Source: Galbibacter sp035306585 (lineage in GTDB: Bacteria; Bacteroidota; Bacteroidia; Flavobacteriales; Flavobacteriaceae). From it: a stretch of 21,529 bases of DNA. Where the stretch lies: contig NZ_DATGNU010000131.1 in assembly GCF_035306585.1 (NCBI RefSeq), positions 1 through 21,529 on the forward strand. Reading direction: 5' to 3'. This document shows, piece by piece, positions 15,478 through 21,518 of the stretch. Both the position numbers and the translations under genes were made by a program. Position 1 is the stretch's first letter. Every line of letters starts with the position of its first letter. Under the pieces are notes generated by a model, which searched no databases, was not told the DNA's origin, and saw only the letters and a list, made by a program, of their open reading frames with translations.

Positions 15478-17562
15478 ATGAGAAAAGAATTTCTCTCGGT
15501 TTTATGTGTGCTAGGTTCCCTGTTTTTAACTGCACAGGATCTTAGTATAAAAGAAACCCTTATAAATCCATCAAGTCAAATCAACGATGGTCAAATTGAA
15601 GTTGAGGTCTTTGGAGGACATCCACCTTACATCTACAAATGGAGCAACCAATCAACCTCTCTAAAATCAAATAAAACTACCGGTCTGACAGAAGGCGTTG
15701 AATATACGCTCAGTGTGACCGACTCACACGGTCAAACGGTTACCAAGACATATGAGATTAAATCAGAGTCTATAACAGAAATCTTCAACGGATTCATGAC
15801 ACCGGCAGTATCGGCTCTTGGATCCGTTTTATTTTGGGATCCATTTGCTGCTTTAGGAATTTACGATCCCATAACTTATGCGGATGTGAAACTCATCCCG
15901 ATTCCTGGATGGACCGCAGGGATTGACGAAAAGTTTATTCTAGATAAGTGGCTTGTTGCCGAAGGTGATCATGTTGAAAAAGGGCAAGAGATTGCCGTGG
16001 TCTCCAAAGCCTCGGGAGGAACCATTAGTGTAACGGCTCTTGCCGCTGGTACCTTAAAGTACAGGGTTGAACAAGGCGGTGTGATTTATAATTCTGAAAA
16101 TACCAAGCATGTTGTGGAGGAAGGTGCGCATAATCTTGCGGAGATTCAATATGATGAGCCCGTTGCGCTTTTACATCCCAATGGTGATTTTCAAACCACC
16201 AGTATTCCGTTTATTGTTATCTGGTTAATCTGTGGCGCTTTGTTCTTTACAATAAGAATGGGTTTTATCAATATCAGAGGGTTTAAGCATGCATTGGATT
16301 TAGCAAGAGGAAAATATGATGACCCTACAGCACCTGGACAGGTAACGCATTTCCAAGCATTGGCCACTGCGGTCTCTGGAACGGTTGGGCTAGGGAATAT
16401 TGCTGGAGTAGCCGTTGCGGTCTCTATAGGAGGAGCAGGGTCCACGCTTTGGATTATTATAGCTGGTCTATTAGGAATGTCTTCAAAATTCGTCGAATGT
16501 ACCCTTGGGGTAAAGTATCGAAATATTTTACCGGACGGTCGCGTGTTCGGAGGTCCGATGAATTATCTCCGATATGGATTGGAGAAAAAGAATCTTACGG
16601 GTCTTGGTAAAGTTTTAGCCGTATTGTTTGCTATTCTAACAGTAGGTGCTTCTTTTGGTGGCGGAAACATGTTTCAGGCCAATCAAGCTTTTGAAACCCT
16701 GGAAGGACAAATGGCCTTTATGCAAGGACATGGTTTTTGGTTTGGAGTGATCACTGCTATTTTAGTGGGTGCCGTTATCATTGGAGGAATTAGTAGTATT
16801 GCAAAAGTTACGGAAAAAGTCGTTCCCTTTATGGCTGGTCTATATGTGTTAGGTGCCATTTTGGTCATTGGCGTGAATATCGAAAATTTAGGGGCCGCAA
16901 TTTCTGCAATTATCGATGGTGCCTTTAGCCCGTCTGCTTTAAAAGGTGGAGTGATCGGGGTATTGATTGTAGGGTTTCAAAGAGCAGCCTTTTCCAATGA
17001 GGCTGGAGTTGGATCCGCAGCAATTGCGCATAGTGCGGCTAAAACAAATCATCCACCATCTGAAGGGTTTGTGTCTTTGTTAGAACCTTTTATTGATACA
17101 GTAGTGGTTTGTACCCTAACAGCTTTAGTGCTCATCTTTACTGGGATGCATGAAGTGGAAGGGATAGGAGGTGCGCAATTGACCTCTGATGCTTTTGGAA
17201 CGGTAATTAGCTGGTTCCCTTACGTTCTGGCAATGGCCGTGTTCTTATTTGCATTCTCCACTATGATCTCTTGGTCTTATTACGGAATGAGAGCGTGGAC
17301 GTTCCTCTTTGGAAAAAGCAAGCGAACAGAAATTGTGTATAAACTTCTTTTTATGTTTATGGTGGTAGTGGGCGCTTCGGTGAGTTTAGGAGCGGTGCTA
17401 ACCTTCTCCGATATGATGATCTTGTCGATGTCATTTCCCAATATTATAGGACTCTATATTATGAGTAAGGAAGTTAAAATTGACCTAAAAGAATACACCA
17501 GAAAACTCAAAAGTGGTGAATTGTTTAGGAATCCAGATCCTGTTAAAGTGAAATCAAAATAA
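15478..17562 (+). CDS. AGCS-family sodium:alanine-type symporter with N-terminal SprB-like and lipoyl-like domains
   Basis: A 694-residue protein; its C-terminal ~450 residues are a cation/amino-acid symporter of the alanine-glycine (AGCS) family, with the signature ALATAVSGTVGLGNIAGVAVA (split at residues 294-314), FGGPMNYLRYGL, FSNEAGVGSAAIAHSAAKT and about ten membrane segments. Usual AGCS proteins are about 450-550 residues; this one has ~235 extra residues in front. These comprise a signal peptide ending LFLTAQ, a SprB/PKD-like repeat (about 22-94: DGQIEVEVFGGHPPYIYKWS, then GLTEGVEYTLSVTDSHG), and a beta-rich domain resembling lipoyl/biotinyl carriers (about 137-225: VAEGDHVEKGQEIAVVSKAS, then ALAAGTLKYRV), with Lys177 near the place of the modified lysine. 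Amino-acid uptake is the likely role; substrate unknown. Transcribed alone. Confidence 0.88.
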   Translation: MRKEFLSVLCVLGSLFLTAQDLSIKETLINPSSQINDGQIEVEVFGGHPPYIYKWSNQSTSLKSNKTTGLTEGVEYTLSVTDSHGQTVTKTYEIKSESITEIFNGFMTPAVSALGSVLFWDPFAALGIYDPITYADVKLIPIPGWTAGIDEKFILDKWLVAEGDHVEKGQEIAVVSKASGGTISVTALAAGTLKYRVEQGGVIYNSENTKHVVEEGAHNLAEIQYDEPVALLHPNGDFQTTSIPFIVIWLICGALFFTIRMGFINIRGFKHALDLARGKYDDPTAPGQVTHFQALATAVSGTVGLGNIAGVAVAVSIGGAGSTLWIIIAGLLGMSSKFVECTLGVKYRNILPDGRVFGGPMNYLRYGLEKKNLTGLGKVLAVLFAILTVGASFGGGNMFQANQAFETLEGQMAFMQGHGFWFGVITAILVGAVIIGGISSIAKVTEKVVPFMAGLYVLGAILVIGVNIENLGAAISAIIDGAFSPSALKGGVIGVLIVGFQRAAFSNEAGVGSAAIAHSAAKTNHPPSEGFVSLLEPFIDTVVVCTLTALVLIFTGMHEVEGIGGAQLTSDAFGTVISWFPYVLAMAVFLFAFSTMISWSYYGMRAWTFLFGKSKRTEIVYKLLFMFMVVVGASVSLGAVLTFSDMMILSMSFPNIIGLYIMSKEVKIDLKEYTRKLKSGELFRNPDPVKVKSK

Positions 17563-17586
17563 TATCCACGAACGCTTTGGCGTTGT

Positions 17587-17637
17587 AAATCATCCCTCTT
17601 TAGTGCTGCTCTTGGCATAGAAGAGGGATGATTTTTT
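17587..17637 (+). terminator. Intrinsic terminator of the AGCS transporter gene
   Basis: AAATCATCCCTCTT (17587-17600) pairs perfectly with AAGAGGGATGATTT (17621-17634), loop 20 bases, with the T-run continuing to 17636. It lies 24 bases after the stop codon. Confidence 0.88.
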
Positions 17638-17769
17638 GCAGTTAACTATTTCAGCCAGTGTGTTCAAAATTTTTGTAACTTACTGAACAGGGCTGGTACC
17701 AATGTGAAACATTTGCATATTTATTGAAAAATGCGGGTTTTTCTAAGGAAAGAATTAATAGAATTCAAC

Positions 17770-17777
17770 TATATTTG
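17770..17777 (+). promoter_or_regulatory. -7 promoter element of the acyl-CoA dehydrogenase gene
   Basis: TATATTTG is an exact consensus -7 box, 25 bases before the first ATG. No TTG was seen at the expected -33 position. Upstream, at 17652-17695, lies an interrupted inverted repeat (CAGCC and TGTTCA arms) that might bind a regulator. Confidence 0.55.
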
Positions 17778-17802
17778 ACCTCCGATTAAAAATCGTTTAT
17801 TT

Positions 17803-18966
17803 ATGGAACTTGGTATGGAGGAAAAGATGAATTTTGATTATACGGAAACCCAGCAATTGATAGCAGAATCTGCTCGTGATTTTGCAAAGCAATTCATAGA
17901 ACCGTATGTGATGGAATGGGATGAAAAACAAATTTTCCCAGTGGATGTTTTAAAGAAGGCTGGAGCGTTTGGTTTTATGGGGATATTGGTGCCTGAGCAA
18001 TATGGTGGATCTGGATTTGGTTATCACGAATACATTGCTGTGCTAAATGAAATCTCCATGGTAGATCCATCGATAGGGTTGTCTATAGCGGCACATAATT
18101 CTTTATGTACCAATCATATTTTAACCTTTGGAAACGATGAGCAGAAGGCCAAGTGGATCCCTAAATTGGCCAGTGCAGAGTGGATCGGTGCTTGGGGCCT
18201 TACCGAACACAATACAGGTTCTGATGCCGGTGGAATGAGTACCACCGCGGTTAAAGATGGTGATCATTGGATTATCAATGGGGCTAAGAACTTTATTACA
18301 CATGGTAAAAGTGGAGATATAGCAGTGGTTATAGTGCGAACTGGTGAAAAGGGGGATTCTAGGGGAATTACAGCTTTTGTGGTCGAGCGAGGAACGCCAG
18401 GATTCACTAGTGGGAAAAAAGAAGATAAACTCGGGATGCGCGCTAGTGAAACTGCTGAAATGGTATTTACGGATTGTCGTATTCCAGATGCCAATAGATT
18501 GGGGCCAATAGGAGATGGGTTTATTCAATCCATGAAAATACTCGATGGTGGTCGCATCTCCATCGGTGCGCTTTCTTTAGGGGTAGCGAATGGGGCATAT
18601 AAGGCAGCACTAAAATATTCTAAGGAGCGCGTGCAATTTGGTAAACCAATTTCTCAATTCCAGGGCATATCCTTTAAACTCGCTGAGATGGCGACCGATA
18701 TTGAAGCCTCTGAGCTTTTATTGCACAAGGCGGCTTTTGAGAAAAATGCGGGTCGATCGATGACAAAAATCGGAGCTATGTGCAAAATGTTTGCCTCCGA
18801 GGCCTGTGTTCGTATTGCCAATGAAGCGGTGCAAATTCATGGAGGATATGGGTATATTAAGGATTTCCCCGTAGAGAAGTTTTACAGGGATGCCAAATTG
18901 TGTACCATAGGGGAAGGGACCACCGAGATTCAAAAAGTGGTCATTTCTAGGCATCTTTTAAAATAA
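17803..18966 (+). CDS. Acyl-CoA dehydrogenase
   Basis: FAD enzyme that oxidises an acyl-CoA to the 2-enoyl-CoA and passes electrons to ETF. The 387-residue protein has the family helices from NFDYTETQQLIAESARDFA, the FAD/substrate motif WGLTEHNTGSDAGG (about 131-144), the middle beta domain, KYSKERVQFGKPISQFQ, QIHGGYGYIKDFPVEKFYRDAK, and the catalytic-base segment TIGEGTTEIQ with Glu371. The Glu position is that of short- and medium-chain and glutaryl-CoA dehydrogenases; Gly replaces the usual Tyr just before it. Substrate chain length cannot be told. An alternative start at 17827 (MNFDYTET), preceded by aggaaaag, gives the commoner N-terminus and may be the true one. Alone, with its own promoter. 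Confidence 0.93.
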   Translation: MELGMEEKMNFDYTETQQLIAESARDFAKQFIEPYVMEWDEKQIFPVDVLKKAGAFGFMGILVPEQYGGSGFGYHEYIAVLNEISMVDPSIGLSIAAHNSLCTNHILTFGNDEQKAKWIPKLASAEWIGAWGLTEHNTGSDAGGMSTTAVKDGDHWIINGAKNFITHGKSGDIAVVIVRTGEKGDSRGITAFVVERGTPGFTSGKKEDKLGMRASETAEMVFTDCRIPDANRLGPIGDGFIQSMKILDGGRISIGALSLGVANGAYKAALKYSKERVQFGKPISQFQGISFKLAEMATDIEASELLLHKAAFEKNAGRSMTKIGAMCKMFASEACVRIANEAVQIHGGYGYIKDFPVEKFYRDAKLCTIGEGTTEIQKVVISRHLLK

Positions 18967-19062
18967 TATATTTTATCACAGGGGCGTGGATGCTAAAAAC
19001 ACATCTGCGAATCTCTTGTGAATATAGCCTTAGGCTAGCGTTGGTCGGCCTGTTTTATTTTT

Positions 19063-19094
19063 TTGTTTTTTATTCAAAAAATATATTATATTTG
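19063..19094 (+). promoter_or_regulatory. rpsU promoter
   Basis: TTG (19063-19065), 21 bases, then TATATTTG (19087-19094), a full match to the Bacteroidota -7 consensus. Expected transcript start near 19098, giving a short leader of about 28 bases that is mostly the Shine-Dalgarno tract. Confidence 0.75.
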
Positions 19095-19105
19095 CCGACC
19101 GAAAA

Positions 19106-19119
19106 AGAAAGGAGGTGAT
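19106..19119 (+). promoter_or_regulatory. Extreme Shine-Dalgarno sequence before rpsU
   Basis: AGAAAGGAGGTGAT is complementary over 14 continuous bases to the conserved 16S rRNA 3' end (AUCACCUCCUUUCU), six bases before the ATG at 19126. No other gene in the window has anything comparable, which fits a regulatory rather than a generic role. Confidence 0.9.
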
Positions 19120-19125
19120 ACAACG

Positions 19126-19320
19126 ATGTTAATTATACCGATTAAAGAAGGAGAAAATATCGATAGAGCACTTAAGCGTTATAAGCGTAAATTCGATAAA
19201 ACCGGAACAATGAGACAGCTACGTAACCGTCAGCAGTTCAATAAGCCTTCCGTGGAGAATAGAGCAAAACGCCAGAAAGCTCAATACATACAGCGTTTGA
19301 GAGATCAAGAGGAGATTTAA
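19126..19320 (+). CDS. rpsU: Small ribosomal subunit protein bS21
   Basis: A 64-residue basic protein with the bS21 pattern: IPIKEGENIDRALKRYKRKF, then TGTMRQLRNRQQFNKPSVENR, and a Lys/Arg-rich tail. bS21 binds the 30S platform near the 16S 3' end. In Flavobacterium ribosomes bS21 helps to hide the anti-Shine-Dalgarno, and rpsU itself carries a strong SD so that ribosomes lacking bS21 translate it preferentially. The start at 19126 is set by the SD; an in-frame upstream ATG at 19063 lies before the promoter -7 box and is rejected. A terminator follows, so it is a single-gene transcript. Confidence 0.96.
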   Translation: MLIIPIKEGENIDRALKRYKRKFDKTGTMRQLRNRQQFNKPSVENRAKRQKAQYIQRLRDQEEI

Positions 19321-19344
19321 TCTTGGTTTGATCCTATAGAGATA

Positions 19345-19380
19345 TATCCCAGCTTTTTTAAAAGGCTGGGATTTTTTTTC
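19345..19380 (+). terminator. Intrinsic terminator of rpsU
   Basis: ATCCCAGC (19346-19353) pairs with GCTGGGAT (19365-19372), with T/A pairs inside the loop, and is followed by a run of eight T residues. It lies 25 bases after the rpsU stop. Confidence 0.92.
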
Positions 19381-19413
19381 TTTAGTGCCTGCTGGTTTCT
19401 AATAAACTTCTAG

Positions 19414-19421
19414 TAACTTTG
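19414..19421 (+). promoter_or_regulatory. -7 promoter element four bases before xerC
   Basis: TAACTTTG matches TAnnTTTG; GAGT and then the ATG at 19426 follow. Transcription would begin at or next to the start codon, so xerC is probably leaderless. No TTG at -33 was found (CTGG at 19392). Confidence 0.5.
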
Positions 19422-19425
19422 AGTT

Positions 19426-20316
19426 ATGGAGTTTCAGAAGTTTCTTGACTATTTACAAATCGAACGTAATTATTCGCTGCATACCACCGCGGCGTATAAA
19501 AGGGATTTGATGAGCTTTAAGGACTTTTGTGTCACCACCTATGGAACATTCCATTATAAGGAGGTAAATTATCCTATGGTGCGCTCCTGGATTGTTTCTT
19601 TGGCCGAAAGTGGTAATGGGAATCGTACCATTAACCGTAAGGTGTCTTCTCTTAAGGCGTACTTCAAATATTTACTAAAGACCCAGCAACTCGAGGTGAA
19701 TCCTTTGGTGAAACATCAAGCGCTAAAAACCGCCACTAAGATTGAAGTTCCTTTTTCAAAACAAGAGATTAGAGCAGTATTAGATCGTTTTAAATACGAG
19801 GTCTCTTTTGAAGGGGTGCGTGATAAAACGATTATTGAGTTGTTGTACGCCACTGGCATACGCAGGGCTGAGTTACTTCATTTAACGGTAAGCGATATAG
19901 ATTTTGCTAATAAAACTATAAAAGTCTTAGGCAAACGAAACAAGCAGCGAATCTTACCTCTTCTTCCAGTTATAGAACAGTTGCTAAAGGACTATCTTGA
20001 TCTTCGAGAGCGCATAGAAGGCTCGCTGACCAATGAATGTTTATTTATTCTTAAAAACGGTCATAAAATCAATGAATCGTTTGTGTATCGAACAATTAAT
20101 GGTTATTTTAGTGAGGTGTCAACCAAGCAAAAAAAGAGTCCGCATATACTAAGGCATAGTTTTGCAACGCACCTTCTTAATGAAGGGGCTGATTTAAATG
20201 CTGTCAAGGAATTGCTTGGACATTCATCATTAGCATCGACACAGGTGTATACACACAATAGTATGGCGATGCTTAAGAAGCAATATGGGCAGGCGCACCC
20301 AAGAGTTAAAAAATAA
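19426..20316 (+). CDS. xerC: Tyrosine recombinase XerC
   Basis: A 296-residue site-specific recombinase expected to resolve chromosome dimers at dif, with XerD. It has the N-terminal SAM-like core-binding domain (about 1-85: FLDYLQIERNYSLHTTAAYKRD) and the catalytic domain with all six residues in place: Arg146 (TGIRRAEL), Lys170 (LGKRNK), His240 and Arg243 (HILRHSFATHLL), His266 (LLGHSS) and Tyr275 (QVYTH). Length is that of host Xer proteins. No integrase-type partner, attachment site or cargo lies nearby, and the rpsU-xerC-hpf-tRNA-tuf order is a core chromosomal arrangement, so this is a housekeeping enzyme rather than part of a mobile element. Confidence 0.93.
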   Translation: MEFQKFLDYLQIERNYSLHTTAAYKRDLMSFKDFCVTTYGTFHYKEVNYPMVRSWIVSLAESGNGNRTINRKVSSLKAYFKYLLKTQQLEVNPLVKHQALKTATKIEVPFSKQEIRAVLDRFKYEVSFEGVRDKTIIELLYATGIRRAELLHLTVSDIDFANKTIKVLGKRNKQRILPLLPVIEQLLKDYLDLRERIEGSLTNECLFILKNGHKINESFVYRTINGYFSEVSTKQKKSPHILRHSFATHLLNEGADLNAVKELLGHSSLASTQVYTHNSMAMLKKQYGQAHPRVKK

Positions 20317-20406
20317 AAAGCTACCGCTATGTAAAAAAACTACTCAGGATCATTGCGATGGTCAAATGTAATTTCATCCTGATTCGGGATGTACGTTTAA
20401 CCCTTT

Positions 20407-20414
20407 TAAATTTA
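20407..20414 (+). promoter_or_regulatory. Possible -7 element before hpf
   Basis: TAAATTTA differs from TAnnTTTG only in the last base and lies six bases before the hpf ATG. No -33 TTG was seen. Weak. Confidence 0.3.
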
Positions 20415-20420
20415 GATGAT

Positions 20421-20723
20421 ATGGATGTGAACACCCAATCTGTCAACTTCAACGTGGAAAAGGAGTTGCTGAATTTTATTCAAAAGAAAATGGATAAATT
20501 GGATAATTTTTACGATCGCGTAATTTATTCGGATGTGTTTTTAAAGGTTCAAAACACCAGTGCAAAAGAGAATAAAATTGTAGAAGTAAGAGTGCATGTG
20601 CCTGGAGATGAGTTTTTAGTGAAAAAACAGTGTAAAACCTTTGAGGAGGCGGTCGATTCCGCTGCTGATTCCTTGGAGCGAATTTTGAAAAAGAGAAAGC
20701 AAAAACTAAGAGCATATATCTAA
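20421..20723 (+). CDS. hpf: Short-form ribosome hibernation-promoting factor (HPF/RaiA family)
   Basis: A 100-residue protein of the HPF/YfiA family, which binds the 30S decoding region in slow growth. It begins MDVNTQSVNFNVEKELLNFI and contains KMDKLDNFYDRVIYSDVFLKVQ, split by NTSAKENKIVEVRV, then KTFEEAVDSAADSLERILKKRKQK, all typical of the domain; no long-HPF C-terminal dimerisation domain is present. I chose the ATG at 20421 because the fold starts there; an upstream in-frame ATG at 20358 would add 21 residues unrelated to the family. It lies 104 bases after xerC and just before a tRNA cluster and tuf, next to the machinery it acts on. Confidence 0.92.
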   Translation: MDVNTQSVNFNVEKELLNFIQKKMDKLDNFYDRVIYSDVFLKVQNTSAKENKIVEVRVHVPGDEFLVKKQCKTFEEAVDSAADSLERILKKRKQKLRAYI

Positions 20724-20746
20724 TTAAAATTTTTTACAATTTGTTT

Positions 20747-20774
20747 TGTATAAAGAATTATTTATATACATTTG
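20747..20774 (+). promoter_or_regulatory. Promoter of the tRNA-tuf cluster
   Basis: TTG (20747-20749; another at 20742-20744), 17 (or 22) bases, then TACATTTG (20767-20774), an exact -7 match. The expected start, around 20778, falls inside the left arm of the hairpin at 20776-20802. Confidence 0.75.
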
Positions 20775-20775
20775 C

Positions 20776-20802
20776 AGTCCGTTAGAAATAGCGGACTTTT
20801 TT
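20776..20802 (+). terminator. Terminator-like hairpin overlapping the tRNA transcript start
   Basis: AGTCCGTTA (20776-20784), GAAA tetraloop, TAGCGGACT (20789-20797) form a nine-pair stem (one G-U), followed by five further T residues (20798-20802). It lies 52 bases after hpf and nine bases before tRNA-Thr. It may end hpf transcripts; for transcripts starting at the overlapping promoter the stem would be shortened. Confidence 0.7.
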
Positions 20803-20810
20803 AGTGAAAT

Positions 20811-20884
20811 GCCGATGTAGCTCAGCTGGCTAGAGCAGCTGATTTGTAATCAGCAGGTCGTGGGTTCGAGTCCCTCTATCGGCT
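20811..20884 (+). tRNA. tRNA-Thr, anticodon TGT
   Basis: Cloverleaf of 74 bases: acceptor GCCGATG with TATCGGC (one G-U), D arm GCTCAGCTGGCTAGAGC, anticodon stem GCTGA/TCAGC with loop TTTGTAA (anticodon TGT), T arm GTGGGTTCGAGTCCCTC, discriminator T. CCA is not encoded. Confidence 0.97.
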
Positions 20885-20986
20885 CTGAAAAAAGTAAAGT
20901 TTTTTGAAGTATTGTTTAAGTTTTTATGGGTGTGATAATTCCTGAAAAAAATGAGAAAAAAATGTGGTGGATTAAAAAATATTCCC

Positions 20987-20994
20987 TAATTTTG
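20987..20994 (+). promoter_or_regulatory. Possible second promoter before tRNA-Tyr
   Basis: TAATTTTG matches the TAnnTTTG pattern, in an A-rich 166-base spacer between tRNA-Thr and tRNA-Tyr. The -33 region (tgtggtgg) lacks TTG. It could give the downstream tRNAs and tuf extra transcription. Confidence 0.45.
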
Positions 20995-21050
20995 CGCTCG
21001 GTTTTTGAAAGAAGAATTTTTACAATCTAGCTATCATAAAACTTACTATT

Positions 21051-21133
21051 GGGGAGATACTCAAGCGGCCAACGAGGACAGACTGTAAATCTGTTGGTTT
21101 TTACCTTCGCAGGTTCGAATCCTGCTCTCCCCA
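21051..21133 (+). tRNA. tRNA-Tyr, anticodon GTA
   Basis: 83-base type II tRNA with a long variable arm: acceptor GGGGAGA/TCTCCCC, anticodon stem CAGA/TCTG with loop CTGTAAA (anticodon GTA), T arm GCAGGTTCGAATCCTGC, discriminator A. CCA is not encoded (the next bases are CAG). Confidence 0.97.
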
Positions 21134-21139
21134 CAGCGT

Positions 21140-21385
21140 TTTAAAGCGTGCTTTTTTTTTAAAGTGTGATTTATTTCGATAATAATGCGGGAGTAGCTCA
21201 GTTGGTAGAGCGTCAGCCTTCCAAGCTGAATGTCGCGAGTTCGACCCTCGTCTCCCGCTCTAGATTAACCTGGGTATTCCTTGGGTTTTGAGAAAAAAGA
21301 GTTGGGGATTGTCTTTTGAAAAATAGGTGTGTTCTCTTCTCTTGTTCTGGTACTTTAAAGTGTGGTTTTTCAGCTTTAAAGTGTT
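21140..21385 (+). repeat. Four copies of TTTAAAGyGTk in the tRNA spacers
   Basis: TTTAAAGCGTG (21140-21150), TTTAAAGTGTG (21158-21168), TTTAAAGTGTG (21354-21364) and TTTAAAGTGTT (21375-21385). They form two pairs with repeat periods of 18 and 21 bases, one pair just after tRNA-Tyr and one just before the last tRNA-Thr. Function unknown. Confidence 0.6.
21187..21259 (+). tRNA. tRNA-Gly, anticodon TCC
   Basis: 73-base cloverleaf: acceptor GCGGGAG/CTCCCGC, D arm GCTCAGTTGGTAGAGC, anticodon stem TCAGC/GCTGA with loop CTTCCAA (anticodon TCC), T arm GCGAGTTCGACCCTCGT, discriminator T. Confidence 0.97.
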
Positions 21386-21390
21386 TACAA

Positions 21391-21462
21391 GCCGGTGTAG
21401 CTCAGGGGTAGAGCGCTTCCTTGGTAAGGAAGAGGTCACGAGTTCAATTCTCGTCATTGGCT
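21391..21462 (+). tRNA. tRNA-Thr, anticodon GGT
   Basis: 72-base cloverleaf: acceptor GCCGGTG with CATTGGC (two G-U pairs), D arm GCTCAGGGGTAGAGC, anticodon stem CTTCC/GGAAG with loop TTGGTAA (anticodon GGT), T arm CACGAGTTCAATTCTCGT, discriminator T. With the TGT isoacceptor upstream it makes two threonine tRNAs in one cluster. Confidence 0.96.
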
Positions 21463-21518
21463 CTTGTTTCGTTTAAATTTGAACACTAATATATAACTAA
21501 GATTAAAATTATTAAATC

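Noticed and set aside
18121..18528. A 135-codon open frame opposite the acyl-CoA dehydrogenase
   Set aside because: Antisense to a conserved coding region, no recognisable protein features and no promoter.
19042..19100. Inverted repeat GGTCGGC / GCCGACC around the rpsU promoter
   Set aside because: The left arm is upstream of the promoter and the right arm at the transcript start, so it cannot fold in the rpsU message; an operator role is possible but there is nothing else to support it.
19063..19125. Earlier in-frame start for bS21
   Set aside because: It lies upstream of the -7 box and the strong SD, so it would not be transcribed from the rpsU promoter.
19426..20316. The tyrosine recombinase next to tRNA genes as an integrase of a genomic island
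   Set aside because: Size and motifs fit housekeeping XerC, and there is no attachment-site duplication, no cargo and no change in composition; the flanks are core translation genes.
20358..20420. Earlier in-frame start for the hibernation factor
   Set aside because: The extra 21 residues do not belong to the family; the ATG at 20421 matches the normal N-terminus.
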